Below, in pieces: positions 52,199 to 61,550 of a stretch of DNA of 64,000 bases. Source of the DNA: an uncultured Bilophila sp. Lineage in GTDB: Bacteria; Desulfobacterota; Desulfovibrionia; Desulfovibrionales; Desulfovibrionaceae. A model generated the notes under the pieces. That model had not been told where the DNA came from. It searched no databases and saw only the letters and a program-made list of their open reading frames with translations. Position numbers and translations under genes: made by a program. The stretch spans positions 78,208 through 142,207 of the forward strand of contig CAJUHZ010000004.1 in NCBI GenBank assembly GCA_910585945.1, read 5' to 3'. How positions within the stretch are numbered: the stretch's first letter is position 1; every line of letters begins with the position of its first letter.

Positions 52199-54712
52199 AT
52201 GACCAGTGATTCCAGCGACGACAGCAAGAAGGAAGAAATCCCCCTGCGGCGGCGCAGGCGCACGCCACGCCGCCGCGTGGCCGCCCAGATTCAGGACAGC
52301 CAGATGGACGCCGCCGCTCCCGAGGAAGCGGTCATTCAGGAAATTCCGCCTGTCATGCCCCTGCTGCCTCTGCGCGACGTGGTCGTGTTCAACTATATGA
52401 TCGTGCCGCTCTTTGTGGGCCGCGATCGTTCGGTCCAGGCTGTGGAAGCCGCCGCAACGCAAGGGCGGCACATCTTTCTCTGCGCCCAGAAAGACGGGCA
52501 GGTGGAAGACCCCACAGTCAATGACCTCTATCCCGTGGGGACAGTGGCGCTTATCCTGCGCATCCTCAAAACGCCGGACGGACGCGTCAAGGCGCTGGTC
52601 CAGGGGGTGTCGCGCGGGCGGCTTGTGCGCCTTCAGGACAGCGGTTCGCATGTGTCCGCGCAGGTGGAGCCTTTGTCCGAGCCGGAGACCAAAGCGCCTG
52701 AAGCCGAACAGGAAGCCCTGATCCGTTTTGCGCGCGAACAGTGCGAGCGCATCCTCTCGTTGCGCGGCATTCCCACCGGGGAGATCATGAGCGTGCTCGG
52801 CAACGTCAACGAACCGGGCCGGCTTTCGGATCTCATCGCGGCCAACCTGCGGCTCAAGATGGAAGAAGCGCAGGAGATCCTCCAGTGCCTGGACCCGATG
52901 GAACGCTTGCGGCTCATTCTGACGCACCTCATGCATGAAGCCGAAGTCGCCACCATGCAGATCAAAATCCAGACCTCGGCGCGCGAAGGCATGGACAAGG
53001 CGCAAAAAGACTATTTTCTGCGGGAACAGCTCAAGGCGATCCGCAAGGAGCTTGGCGACGCCACGGATACGGACGAGGAAGTTGAAGAGGTCGCCAAGGC
53101 GCTGAACAAGGCCGGGCTTCCCGCCGACGTCCGCAAGGAGGCCGACAAGCAGTTGCGCCGCCTGGCGTCCATGCACGGCGACTCCGCCGAAGCGGGGATC
53201 ATCCGCACCTATCTGGACTGGCTGGCGGAATTGCCCTGGAAAAAAACCTCCAGGGATCAGCTTGACATTGCCAAGGCGAAACAGGTGCTGGACGAAGATC
53301 ACTACGGCCTGACCAAGATCAAGGACCGTATCCTTGAATATCTGAGCGTGCGCAAGCTGAACCCCGATTCCAAAGGGCCGATTCTGTGCTTTGCCGGCCC
53401 TCCCGGCGTGGGCAAGACTTCGCTCGGCCGCTCCATCGCGCGGGCGCTTGGCCGCAAATTCCAGCGCATCTCGCTTGGCGGCATGCGGGACGAGGCGGAA
53501 ATCAGAGGCCACAGGCGCACCTACATCGGCGCGCTCCCCGGGCGCGTCATCCAGGCCATGAAACAGGCCGGAACGCGCAACCCCGTGATCGTGCTTGACG
53601 AAATCGACAAGCTCGGCAACGACTTCCGCGGCGATCCCTCCTCTGCCCTGCTTGAAGTGCTTGATCCGGAACAGAACTGCAATTTCAGCGATCATTACCT
53701 GAACGTGCCTTTTGATCTCTCCAAGGTGCTGTTCATCTGCACGGCCAACCATCTGGAAACAATTCCCGGCCCGCTCAGGGATCGCCTTGAGATCATCACG
53801 CTGGCCGGGTACACGCAACAGGAAAAGCTGGCCATTGCGCGGCGCTACATCCTCCCCAAACAGATTCGGGAAAACGGTCTGGAGGAAGGCGAACTGCTTT
53901 TGCCCGATCAGGCCATCAACCGGATCATCCACGAGTACACGCGCGAAGCCGGCCTGCGCAACCTGGAGCGGGAAATAGGATCGGTCTGCCGCAAGATCGC
54001 CCGGCGCAAGGCGGAAGGAGAAAAAGCGCCATTCAAGGTGACGGCCGCGCATATCGCCCGGCTGCTCGGCGCGCCCCGCTTTGTGGACGAGGATTCGGAA
54101 AAGGAATTGATGCCGGGCGTGGCTCTCGGGCTTGCCTGGACGCCGGCGGGCGGAGAAATCCTGCACATTGAGGTCTCCACCATCAAGGGCAAGGGCGGTC
54201 TCACGCTCACCGGCCAGCTTGGCGACGTCATGAAGGAGAGCGCCCAGGCGGCCCTGACCTACGCGAAAGCGCGCGCCAGGGATTTTGATATCGATCCCGA
54301 CTTTGCCGAACACACGGATATCCATATCCATGTGCCTGCCGGGGCAACCCCCAAGGACGGCCCTTCGGCCGGCATCACCCTTGTCACGGCACTTATCTCG
54401 GCCCTTTCGGGCAAATCGGTGCGGGGCGATTTGTGCATGACGGGTGAAATCACCCTGCGTGGCCGGGTTCTCCCCGTGGGCGGCATCAAGGAAAAAGTGC
54501 TCGCCGGCGTGGCACGCGGCCTCAAGCACGCGATCATCCCCGCCAAGAACGCCAAGGATCTTGAGGAAATCCCCCAGGAATTGCGCCGCAGGATCACCAT
54601 CCATACCGTCAAGTCCATTGACGAGGCGCTCCCCCTGGCCTTTGACCGCAACTCCGCGTCCGACGCTACTCCCCAAAGCCAGGCAGAAACAGCCTGCCCC
54701 CATCAGGAGTGA
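52199..54712 (+). CDS. lon: ATP-dependent protease Lon
   Basis: Lon degrades misfolded and regulatory proteins in the cytoplasm. The 837 residues show an Arg-rich N-terminal extension (RRRRRTPRRR, about 18-27), the substrate domain with PLLPLRDVVVFNYMIVPLFVG near 53-73 (written as two parts: PLLPLRDVVVFN and YMIVPLFVG), Walker A GPPGVGKTSLG near 400, and the proteolytic dyad Ser723 (KDGPSAGI) and Lys766 (GGIKEK). The ATG at 52199 follows GAGGA. The last 47 bases overlap a convergent gene. Confidence 0.95.
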   Translation: MTSDSSDDSKKEEIPLRRRRRTPRRRVAAQIQDSQMDAAAPEEAVIQEIPPVMPLLPLRDVVVFNYMIVPLFVGRDRSVQAVEAAATQGRHIFLCAQKDGQVEDPTVNDLYPVGTVALILRILKTPDGRVKALVQGVSRGRLVRLQDSGSHVSAQVEPLSEPETKAPEAEQEALIRFAREQCERILSLRGIPTGEIMSVLGNVNEPGRLSDLIAANLRLKMEEAQEILQCLDPMERLRLILTHLMHEAEVATMQIKIQTSAREGMDKAQKDYFLREQLKAIRKELGDATDTDEEVEEVAKALNKAGLPADVRKEADKQLRRLASMHGDSAEAGIIRTYLDWLAELPWKKTSRDQLDIAKAKQVLDEDHYGLTKIKDRILEYLSVRKLNPDSKGPILCFAGPPGVGKTSLGRSIARALGRKFQRISLGGMRDEAEIRGHRRTYIGALPGRVIQAMKQAGTRNPVIVLDEIDKLGNDFRGDPSSALLEVLDPEQNCNFSDHYLNVPFDLSKVLFICTANHLETIPGPLRDRLEIITLAGYTQQEKLAIARRYILPKQIRENGLEEGELLLPDQAINRIIHEYTREAGLRNLEREIGSVCRKIARRKAEGEKAPFKVTAAHIARLLGAPRFVDEDSEKELMPGVALGLAWTPAGGEILHIEVSTIKGKGGLTLTGQLGDVMKESAQAALTYAKARARDFDIDPDFAEHTDIHIHVPAGATPKDGPSAGITLVTALISALSGKSVRGDLCMTGEITLRGRVLPVGGIKEKVLAGVARGLKHAIIPAKNAKDLEEIPQELRRRITIHTVKSIDEALPLAFDRNSASDATPQSQAETACPHQE

Positions 54713-55607
54713 TACGGCGAAATCGACGTTGCGTGATCACATCTTCCGCACCGGGGAAATCGCACAACAGCGGCGATCCGGGATCGTACGCCGCGGCCTT
54801 GCGCACGGCCGCGGCGTGCGAATGATTGGCATAACAATAGGCACAGCCGTTGACGCATGTCTGGTAGGTCCCCACGTCCACACTTTCCACGCACAGACAG
54901 TTCCTGCGCTGGCCCGCGTCCCTTTTCATGTGCAGCGGCCTCCCGACAAGGCGCTCAACCAGCTTCCCGTCAATGCAGCCGGCCGCGGACACGCCGGCCG
55001 CCTCCAGATCCGGCGCCCCGCACGCGCTGACGTGAATGCCCCGCGCCGCGTCGGACAAACGCCGGGCCAGGGCCAAAGCGTGCGGCGGAGCTGCGGGTTC
55101 CACCCCAAGATCGCGCATGCGCCGCGCTATTTTGGGATAGATATCAAGAAACGCCAGCTTGCATTCCCGGGTAAAGCCGGAAAGCTGTTCCGCCAAAAAA
55201 CCGAACTGCTCCGCGTGGAAGTCGGCACTGTAACGACGGCTCAGCAGAATCGGGCTGTAGCGCCAGACAACGCGCTCGCTCCCGATCCGATCCGCCAGTT
55301 TCCGGAACGCGTCCACCCGCTGCTGCAGGGGAGGCAGGGCCGACTCCATTTCCCGCCCGTAGGGATTCAGCGTGACCTGAACGAAGTACGGCCACGGCCG
55401 CAATGCTTCCAGACAGGCAAGCATCGGCCGGGGATTCTTGGTCCAGAACACGATGCATTCCACAGAACCGGGATCGAGCGGGATCCGACTGACGTGCGTG
55501 TGGCGGAAAGGATTGCGAACCAGGAGCCAGCCGGCCTGCAATCGATTCACAAACCAGTCCATGTACAGGGCGGGAATATCGGTGCGTCTGCTGACGCTCA
55601 AAATCAT
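54666..55607 (-). CDS. DUF1848 family protein with Cys-rich cluster motif
   Basis: The 313-residue protein starts MILSVSRRTDIPALYMDWF, the DUF1848 signature. FWTKNPRPM near 53, FVQVTLNPYG near 77 and RVVWRYSPILLS near 112 support this. Near the C-terminus NCLCVES leads to TCVNGCAYCYAN, a CxxxCxxC arrangement as in radical SAM proteins though at the opposite end. Function is not established. AAGGGGAA precedes the ATG. The stop lies inside the 3' end of the convergent lon gene. Confidence 0.8.
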   Translation of the reverse strand: MILSVSRRTDIPALYMDWFVNRLQAGWLLVRNPFRHTHVSRIPLDPGSVECIVFWTKNPRPMLACLEALRPWPYFVQVTLNPYGREMESALPPLQQRVDAFRKLADRIGSERVVWRYSPILLSRRYSADFHAEQFGFLAEQLSGFTRECKLAFLDIYPKIARRMRDLGVEPAAPPHALALARRLSDAARGIHVSACGAPDLEAAGVSAAGCIDGKLVERLVGRPLHMKRDAGQRRNCLCVESVDVGTYQTCVNGCAYCYANHSHAAAVRKAAAYDPGSPLLCDFPGAEDVITQRRFRRITPDGGRLFLPGFGE

Positions 55608-56035
55608 CCGCGGTTCCCCTTGCGAATATCCGTCAGGATACCCGCTCCGCGCGCCGGAGCGCTTCCCTGTGCGGGAATGCTCCGGGCGGGAAAACGGCCC
55701 CGCCGCAACGGTCTGGTTCGGCAGAGCCAACCGGGCCATTCCCGATCAGCCCAACCGCTCCGGCAGGGCGTGCAAAGGCACGGAAGATATCCGCGTCAAC
55801 GCCTTTGGGGTCAAGAATCATCAAAACGTCTGTCGCGTCCGGATCAGTATGCGCATACCGGGACGGCTTGTCAACAAACAGTATTGATAGTATTTATCAT
55901 TTTTTGCTCATCTCCCTGTCAGGCTGTTGCTCCGGCAAGGCTCTTCTGATATGGGAAACACATAAAAGAGAGCAGAAACAACATCTTCCCGGCTGCCCGG
56001 CAAAGCCTGACGGCCGAACACGGAGCTTTGATCAC
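55608..56035. other. divergent intergenic region between the DUF1848 gene and recA
   Basis: It holds the recA promoter (55868-55896), a ~130-base recA leader and GC-rich DNA upstream of the DUF1848 gene. A 63-codon minus-strand frame (55633-55824, beginning MMILDPKGVDADIFRAF) is possible but unsupported. No clear LexA-type palindrome was seen, though ACAGTATTGATAGTATTTAT near the -10 is AT-rich enough to be a repressor site. Confidence 0.5.
55868..55896 (+). promoter_or_regulatory. probable recA promoter
   Basis: TTGTCA (55868-55873), a 17-base spacer and TATTTA (55891-55896). It lies 140 bases before recA and in an AT-rich patch that stands out from the surroundings. Confidence 0.55.
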
Positions 56036-57172
56036 ATGGCAAAAAAGCCAAGCATTTCTCCCGAGGACGCCCGCCGCGAAGCCCTGAAAACCGCTCTGGA
56101 CAGCATCGAGCGGAAATTTGGCCAGGGTGCGGTGATGAAACTTTCCGACGACGTGCATGTCAATGTCCCGGTGATCCCCACAGGTTCCATCGGCCTTGAC
56201 CTGGCCCTTGGCGTCGGGGGCATCCCCAAGGGGCGCGTTACGGAAATCTACGGGCCGGAATCTTCCGGCAAAACCACGCTCACTCTGCATGTCATCGCGG
56301 AATGCCAGAAAATGGGCGGCACGGCCGCGTTCATTGATGCGGAGCACGCCCTGGACGTCAGCTACGCCAAACGGCTTGGCGTAAAAACGGACGAACTGCT
56401 CATCTCCCAGCCCGATCATGGAGAACAGGCGCTTGAAATCGCTGACATGCTGGTTCGATCCGGCGCTGTCGATCTTGTGGTCATCGACTCTGTCGCCGCG
56501 CTTATTCCACAGGCGGAACTGGAAGGCGCCATGGGAGAAACGCAGGTTGGAGGCCACGCGCGCCTGATGTCCCACGCTCTGCGCAAACTCACCGGCACCA
56601 TCCACAAATCCCGCACGGCCGTCATCTTCATCAACCAGATCCGCATGAAGATCGGCGTGACCGGCTACGGAAGCCCGGAAACCACGACAGGCGGCAACGC
56701 CCTCAAGTTCTACTGCTCGGTTCGCCTGGATATCCGCAAAATCCAGACCCTCAAGGACAAGGACGAGGCGTACGGCTCCCTGACGCGGGTCAAGGTGGTC
56801 AAAAACAAGATGGCCCCGCCCTTCCGGGAGGCCAAATTCGATATCATCTGGGGCCTCGGCATTTCCCGCGCGGGCGAACTCATCGATCTCGGCGTGGAAG
56901 CGGGCATTGTGGACAAGAGCGGGGCCTGGTTCGCCTTCGGCTCGGAAAAGCTCGGTCAGGGCAAGGAAAAAGTCCGCGCGCTGCTTGATGAAACCCCTGA
57001 ACTGCGCCAGGCCATTGAAGAAAAACTGGTGGAACACCTCGGCATGAACCCCAAGGTCTTCACCCCGTCGGACGAAGATCTGCTTGCTGCCCAGGACAGC
57101 GAAGATCCGGCCGATCTGGTCGGTTCCATCCTGTCGCCGCGCCCCGCCTCCTTCGGGTCCGACGACCTGTAA
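56036..57172 (+). CDS. recA: recombinase RecA
   Basis: RecA drives strand exchange and activates LexA cleavage. The 378 residues include Walker A GPESSGKTT at 73-81, FIDAEHALD near 98, and VVIDSVAALIPQAELEG near 147. FINQIRMKIGVTGYGSPETTT near 210 is written only in part here (FINQIRMKIG, then GSPETTTGGNALKFY). It starts MAKKPSISPEDA with a long untranslated leader. GGAG lies 11 bases before the ATG, a little far. Confidence 0.97.
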   Translation: MAKKPSISPEDARREALKTALDSIERKFGQGAVMKLSDDVHVNVPVIPTGSIGLDLALGVGGIPKGRVTEIYGPESSGKTTLTLHVIAECQKMGGTAAFIDAEHALDVSYAKRLGVKTDELLISQPDHGEQALEIADMLVRSGAVDLVVIDSVAALIPQAELEGAMGETQVGGHARLMSHALRKLTGTIHKSRTAVIFINQIRMKIGVTGYGSPETTTGGNALKFYCSVRLDIRKIQTLKDKDEAYGSLTRVKVVKNKMAPPFREAKFDIIWGLGISRAGELIDLGVEAGIVDKSGAWFAFGSEKLGQGKEKVRALLDETPELRQAIEEKLVEHLGMNPKVFTPSDEDLLAAQDSEDPADLVGSILSPRPASFGSDDL

Positions 57173-57238
57173 GCCGCTTTTTTCCGCCGGCGTCGGCCCC
57201 ACAGTCGACGCCGCATCCCATCTTCTCCCGGAGATCCC

Positions 57239-59899
57239 ATGCTCACCGCTACCGAAATTCGCCGCCGCTTCCTCAGGTTCTTCACCAGCCACATGCATAC
57301 GGAGGCGCCCTCCTCCTCTCTTGTTCCCAGGGACGATCCTTCCCTGCTGTTCACAAACGCGGGCATGGTGCAGTTCAAAAAGGTCTTTCTCGGTCAGGAA
57401 AAACGCCCGTACGTCCGGGCCACGACGGCGCAAAAATGTTTGCGCGTCGGCGGCAAGCATAACGACCTCGACAATGTGGGGCGCACGGCCCGGCACCATA
57501 CCTTCTTTGAAATGCTGGGCAATTTCTCCTTTGGCGACTACTTCAAGAAAGACGCGATCCGCTTCGCCTGGACCTTCATCACCGAAGACCTGAAACTGCC
57601 CAGGGAAAAGCTCTACATCACCATCTACAAGGACGATGACGAGGCGTTCGCCCTGTGGCGCGATGTGGCGGGCGTGGACCCTTCCCGCATCTACCGCCTG
57701 GGCGAGAAGGACAATTTCTGGTCCATGGGCGACACGGGGCCGTGCGGGCCGTGTTCGGAAATTCATTTTGACCAGGGCGAAGCCATGTCCTGCGGCCCCG
57801 ACTGCGGGATCGGAACCTGCGACTGCGATCGCTTCCTCGAAATCTGGAACCTGGTCTTCATGCAGTACGATCAACTGCCGTCGGGCGAACGTGTGCCGCT
57901 GCCGCATCCCTCCATCGACACGGGCATGGGCCTCGAACGCATCGCGGCCGTCTGCCAGGGCGTACGCTCCAATTACGACACGGATCTTTTCCAGACATTC
58001 ATCTCGCATATGGCCGAACTGGCTGGCGTCGCCTACGGCGAGGACGCCGATACGGACACCGCCCTGCGCGTCATCGCCGATCACAGCCGGGCCATCGCCT
58101 TCATGGGGGCCGACGGCATCCTGCCCTCCAATGAAGGGCGCGGCTATGTGCTCCGCCGGCTTGTCCGCCGCGCGTATCGCTTCGGGCGGCTCATCGGCAT
58201 GTCGGAACCCTTTCTGTACAAAACGGCGCTCAAAGTTGTCGAAGTCATGGGCGACCAGTATCCCGAACTCCGCGAACGCGCCGACTTCATGGCCCGCGTC
58301 ACCCGCGAGGAGGAAGAACGCTTCTCCCTCACCCTGGACAAGGGCCTCGCCATGCTTGAACTTGAAATGGACAAGGCGGCCGCGAGCGCAAGCCCCATTC
58401 CGGGAGAAATAGCCTTCAAGCTGTACGACACCTACGGCTTTCCCCTGGATATCGTCAACGACATTGCCGAAAAACGCGGTCTGCGGGTTGACGAGGCAGG
58501 TTTCAACGCCTGCATGCAGGAGCAGAAACAGCGGGCGCGCGCGGCCTGGAAAGGCTCGGGAGAAAAGGATCTGGCCACCCGCTTCCAGAGCCTGCTCAAG
58601 GACGGTCTGAAAAGCGAATTCTTCGGCTACACGGATCTTCGCGGCACAGGCCGCATTGTGGCCGTCCTTGACGAGGACGCCCTGCCGATCGACGGAACAA
58701 ACGGCCTTGCCGCCGGAAGCAAAGGCTACCTTGTGACGGATCGGACGCCTTTTTATGGCGCTTCGGGCGGACAGACCGGCGATACGGGAAGCATCGCCAC
58801 CGCAACAGGCGTCGCTCGCGTAACGGACACGCTGAAGCCGGCCACGGATCTGACGGTCCACGCCATTACGGTGGACAGCGGCGAACTGCTCCCCGACCAG
58901 GAAGCGACCCTCAACGTCGAGGAATCGTGCCGGCTCGCCACAGCCCGCAACCATACCTGCACGCACCTGTTGCACGCGGCCTTGCGCCGCCGGCTGGGCG
59001 ATCATGTGCGTCAGGCCGGCTCCCTTGTCTCCGCCGACAGACTACGCTTTGACTTCACGCACATTGCCCCGCTGACGCCCGAAGATCTGGCCGCTGTCGA
59101 GCGCGACGTCAACAGCGCGATCCTCCGCGATCTCCCCCTCTCCGTGCGCCTCATGGACAGGGAAGCCGCCCGGGAAGCGGGCGCGATGGCCCTTTTCAAT
59201 GAAAAATACGGAGAAACCGTGCGCGTCGTGAGCGTAGGGGATCACAGCGACAACCAGTCCATCGAACTCTGCGGCGGCACGCATCTGCGTTCCACAGGCG
59301 AGGCGGGAAGCTTCGCCATTCTCTCCGAAACAGGTGTGGCCGCCGGCGTGCGACGGATTGAAGCCGTGACCGGGTGGAACACCCTGAAGCTTTTTGAAGA
59401 AATGCGGACAGAACTTGCCCGTGCGGCGTCCGTGCTCAAATCCCGCCCCGGCGAACTTCCCGCAAAGGTGGAAGCCCTGGTCAAAGAGAACCGGACCCTG
59501 CGCAAGGAGCTGGAAAAATCCCGGTCCGCTTGCGATCAGGAGCGCGATCTTGCGTCCGAGGCCGTTACCCTCGGCGGAGTCCGGGTAGTCGGGGCCACGT
59601 TGCCGGCGATCGGCCTCAAGGCACTGCGCGAACTCATGGACGACACGCGCTCGAAGCTTCCTTCGGGTGTGGCGTGTCTTGTCGCGCCCGACATTGACAA
59701 GGCCGGCAAAGTCAACCTGCTCCTCTACGTCTCCAAGGATCTGCACGACAGGTTCACCGCCCCGGCCCTGATCAAGGCGGTGGCCGCGCCCATTGCCGGA
59801 TCCGGCGGCGGACGCCCGGATCTGGCTCAGGCCGGGGGAACGCGCCCGGAAGGCATGGACGAGGCTCTGGCTGTTCTGCGCGCAAACATCGCCGGTTAA
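57239..59899 (+). CDS. alaS: alanyl-tRNA synthetase
   Basis: This class II synthetase (886 residues) charges tRNA-Ala. The start EIRRRFLRFFTSHMHTEAPS, LFTNAGMVQFK near 37, and TTAQKCLRVGGKHNDLDNVG near 62 are typical. The editing domain has HTCTHLLHAAL near 570 and CGGTHLRSTGEAG near 679, the zinc ligands. A coiled coil precedes the C-terminal domain (SGGGRPDLAQAGG). It lies 66 bases after recA, as in many bacteria. Confidence 0.96.
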   Translation: MLTATEIRRRFLRFFTSHMHTEAPSSSLVPRDDPSLLFTNAGMVQFKKVFLGQEKRPYVRATTAQKCLRVGGKHNDLDNVGRTARHHTFFEMLGNFSFGDYFKKDAIRFAWTFITEDLKLPREKLYITIYKDDDEAFALWRDVAGVDPSRIYRLGEKDNFWSMGDTGPCGPCSEIHFDQGEAMSCGPDCGIGTCDCDRFLEIWNLVFMQYDQLPSGERVPLPHPSIDTGMGLERIAAVCQGVRSNYDTDLFQTFISHMAELAGVAYGEDADTDTALRVIADHSRAIAFMGADGILPSNEGRGYVLRRLVRRAYRFGRLIGMSEPFLYKTALKVVEVMGDQYPELRERADFMARVTREEEERFSLTLDKGLAMLELEMDKAAASASPIPGEIAFKLYDTYGFPLDIVNDIAEKRGLRVDEAGFNACMQEQKQRARAAWKGSGEKDLATRFQSLLKDGLKSEFFGYTDLRGTGRIVAVLDEDALPIDGTNGLAAGSKGYLVTDRTPFYGASGGQTGDTGSIATATGVARVTDTLKPATDLTVHAITVDSGELLPDQEATLNVEESCRLATARNHTCTHLLHAALRRRLGDHVRQAGSLVSADRLRFDFTHIAPLTPEDLAAVERDVNSAILRDLPLSVRLMDREAAREAGAMALFNEKYGETVRVVSVGDHSDNQSIELCGGTHLRSTGEAGSFAILSETGVAAGVRRIEAVTGWNTLKLFEEMRTELARAASVLKSRPGELPAKVEALVKENRTLRKELEKSRSACDQERDLASEAVTLGGVRVVGATLPAIGLKALRELMDDTRSKLPSGVACLVAPDIDKAGKVNLLLYVSKDLHDRFTAPALIKAVAAPIAGSGGGRPDLAQAGGTRPEGMDEALAVLRANIAG

Positions 59900-59988
59900 A
59901 CCGGGAAAATAGCAGGGTTGCCCGCCCCCAACCCGCGGCAGTGGGATCATTCCCCTGCCCCCTCGAAGCCGGCCGGCAAACGAGGGTC

Positions 59989-60032
59989 CGGGGGGCACCA
60001 TGCCCCCGACGGGGCGTGGGGCAACGCCCCAC
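59989..60032 (+). repeat. two consecutive GC hairpins before the NlpC/P60 gene
   Basis: GGGGGCA-CCA-TGCCCCC (about 59991-60007) is followed by a perfect seven-base stem GTGGGGC-AAC-GCCCCAC (60016-60032). The second ends two bases before the GAGGA ribosome binding site and could influence translation, or serve as terminator for alaS. Confidence 0.55.
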
Positions 60033-60045
60033 ATGAGGAATGAAC

Positions 60046-61407
60046 ATGCGCATCCGATTGCAACTGCTCGTCACCTTGGCGATATCCGCCTGTTTTTTGA
60101 GCCTGGCAGGCTGCGGCACGCGGCAGACGCCCCCAGCGCCGGACAACACTTTGGGCATGGTGGCGGATCTGACTGTTCTGCCCCAGGATCTGACGGTCTA
60201 CGCGGCGCGGGCCGGCATGGAACGACGCCTGTTGGACGCCGAAGCGCAAGCGCGGCAAAACGCTCGATACGACAAACTGTTCTTCGCCCCGTGGGACGCC
60301 GCCAAGCCCTCGGTCAAGGCCGAGGACGCGTTCGCCATTTTCGGCTTGAAGGCGGAGAGCCGCCCGCGCGGCTGGGCTGAAAATCTCTTGCCGTGGTCGG
60401 CGCGAAACTGGGCGAAACTGGCCGCCAACGCCAATCGTCACGCCTACCCCTCCCGGCTGGACAAGGCGATCACCGTCGCCCCCACTCCCCTGCGAGAGGC
60501 CCCTACCCATCAGCCCCGCTTCGGCAATCCGCTGAGCGCCGGCGAGGGCTTTCCCTTTGATCTCTTCATGTACGCCACCCTGCCGACGGGGATGCCGCTG
60601 CTTGTGACCCATGCCTCGGCCGACGGCGCGTGGCTCTTTGTGGAAAACGCGCTTGTGGCGGGCTGGGTTCCCGCCGACAACGTGGCCGTGACGGATGAAG
60701 CGTTCCGCTCCCGCTATCGGAATGGAAACCGCGCCGCGATCCTGCGCGATAATGTGCCCTTGCGGGATGCTTCAGGCGGGTTCAGGGGCACGGCCGGCCT
60801 TGGCGCGCTGCTTCCCCTGGAACGGACCATGCCGTCCGGCTTCGTGCTGCTGGCTCCTTGTCGCAACGCCCAGGGGCGCGCCACGCTTGTGCCCGTGCAG
60901 GTCTCCAGAGAAGACGCCGCGCCCAAGCCTCTGCCCGTGACCCCGGAAGCCCTGGCCCGCATCGGGAACAGACTGATGGGACAGCCCTACGGCTGGGGAG
61001 GTCTGTACGGCAACCGCGACTGCTCCATGCTGCTGCGGGATCTCTTCACCCCGTTCGGCATCTGGCTCCCGCGCAATTCCGCGGCACAGGCCCGCACCTG
61101 GGAATACGTCGATTTTGCAAATAAAGATACTGCGGCCAAAGAACAATACATCCTTGATGAAGGCGAACCCTTCGCAACCCTTCTCTGGCTCAAGGGACAT
61201 ATCGCCCTGTATGTGGGCGCGTACGACGGCAAGGCCGTCATGTTCCACTCCCTGTGGGGCATCCGTACCGAGCAGAACGGCCAGGAAGGACGTCATGTGA
61301 TCGGGCGCGCCGTCGTCACCACAACCCGCCCCGGCGTAGAACTCCCCTTTGTGCAGGATCGTGAGGGCCTGTTGAACAGAATGCGTGGCATGAGCCGCTT
61401 GCGCTGA
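60046..61407 (+). CDS. SH3 and NlpC/P60 domain lipoprotein (cell-wall peptidase)
   Basis: The 453-residue lipoprotein (lipobox SLAGC, Cys23) probably cleaves peptidoglycan stem peptides. An N-terminal stabilising region carries DLTVLPQDLTVYAARAG, then two SH3-like segments (about 160-300: LPTGMPLLVTHASADGAWLF and GWVPADNV), then NlpC/P60 with Cys326 (GNRDCSMLLRDLF) and His385 (KGHIALYVG). I chose ATG 60046 over 60040 because GAGGA lies six bases before it. It follows alaS by about 145 bases. Confidence 0.85.
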   Translation: MRIRLQLLVTLAISACFLSLAGCGTRQTPPAPDNTLGMVADLTVLPQDLTVYAARAGMERRLLDAEAQARQNARYDKLFFAPWDAAKPSVKAEDAFAIFGLKAESRPRGWAENLLPWSARNWAKLAANANRHAYPSRLDKAITVAPTPLREAPTHQPRFGNPLSAGEGFPFDLFMYATLPTGMPLLVTHASADGAWLFVENALVAGWVPADNVAVTDEAFRSRYRNGNRAAILRDNVPLRDASGGFRGTAGLGALLPLERTMPSGFVLLAPCRNAQGRATLVPVQVSREDAAPKPLPVTPEALARIGNRLMGQPYGWGGLYGNRDCSMLLRDLFTPFGIWLPRNSAAQARTWEYVDFANKDTAAKEQYILDEGEPFATLLWLKGHIALYVGAYDGKAVMFHSLWGIRTEQNGQEGRHVIGRAVVTTTRPGVELPFVQDREGLLNRMRGMSRLR

Positions 61408-61466
61408 CCATGACCAACTTCCGGACAAACAGTTTGGCGACCAGGTAAAGCAACGGAACAGGCTGA

Positions 61467-61505
61467 GTAGAAGTCATTTCATGATTCATATGAAATGACT
61501 TCTAC
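61467..61505. repeat. 39-base perfect palindrome with 16-base arms
   Basis: GTAGAAGTCATTTCAT at 61467-61482 and its exact complement at 61490-61505 flank the seven-base loop GATTCAT. It lies between the NlpC/P60 gene and the AT-rich block and may terminate both. The arm GAAGTCATTT is shared with the palindrome at 38255-38280. Confidence 0.85.
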
Positions 61506-61550
61506 TTTTCAAATAAGCAGGAGTCGAAAACATGATTTTTGGCTAACATA

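Noticed and set aside
52079..54703. 874-codon open frame antisense to lon
   Set aside because: Same reason; Lon is complete on the plus strand with all catalytic residues.
55633..55824. 63-codon minus-strand frame upstream of the DUF1848 gene
   Set aside because: The beginning looks protein-like, but there is no ribosome binding site or homologue that I know; mentioned only within the intergenic entry.
55919..59005. 1028-codon open frame antisense to recA and alaS
   Set aside because: It spans two confident genes and their intergenic gap, with His/Arg-rich shadow composition.
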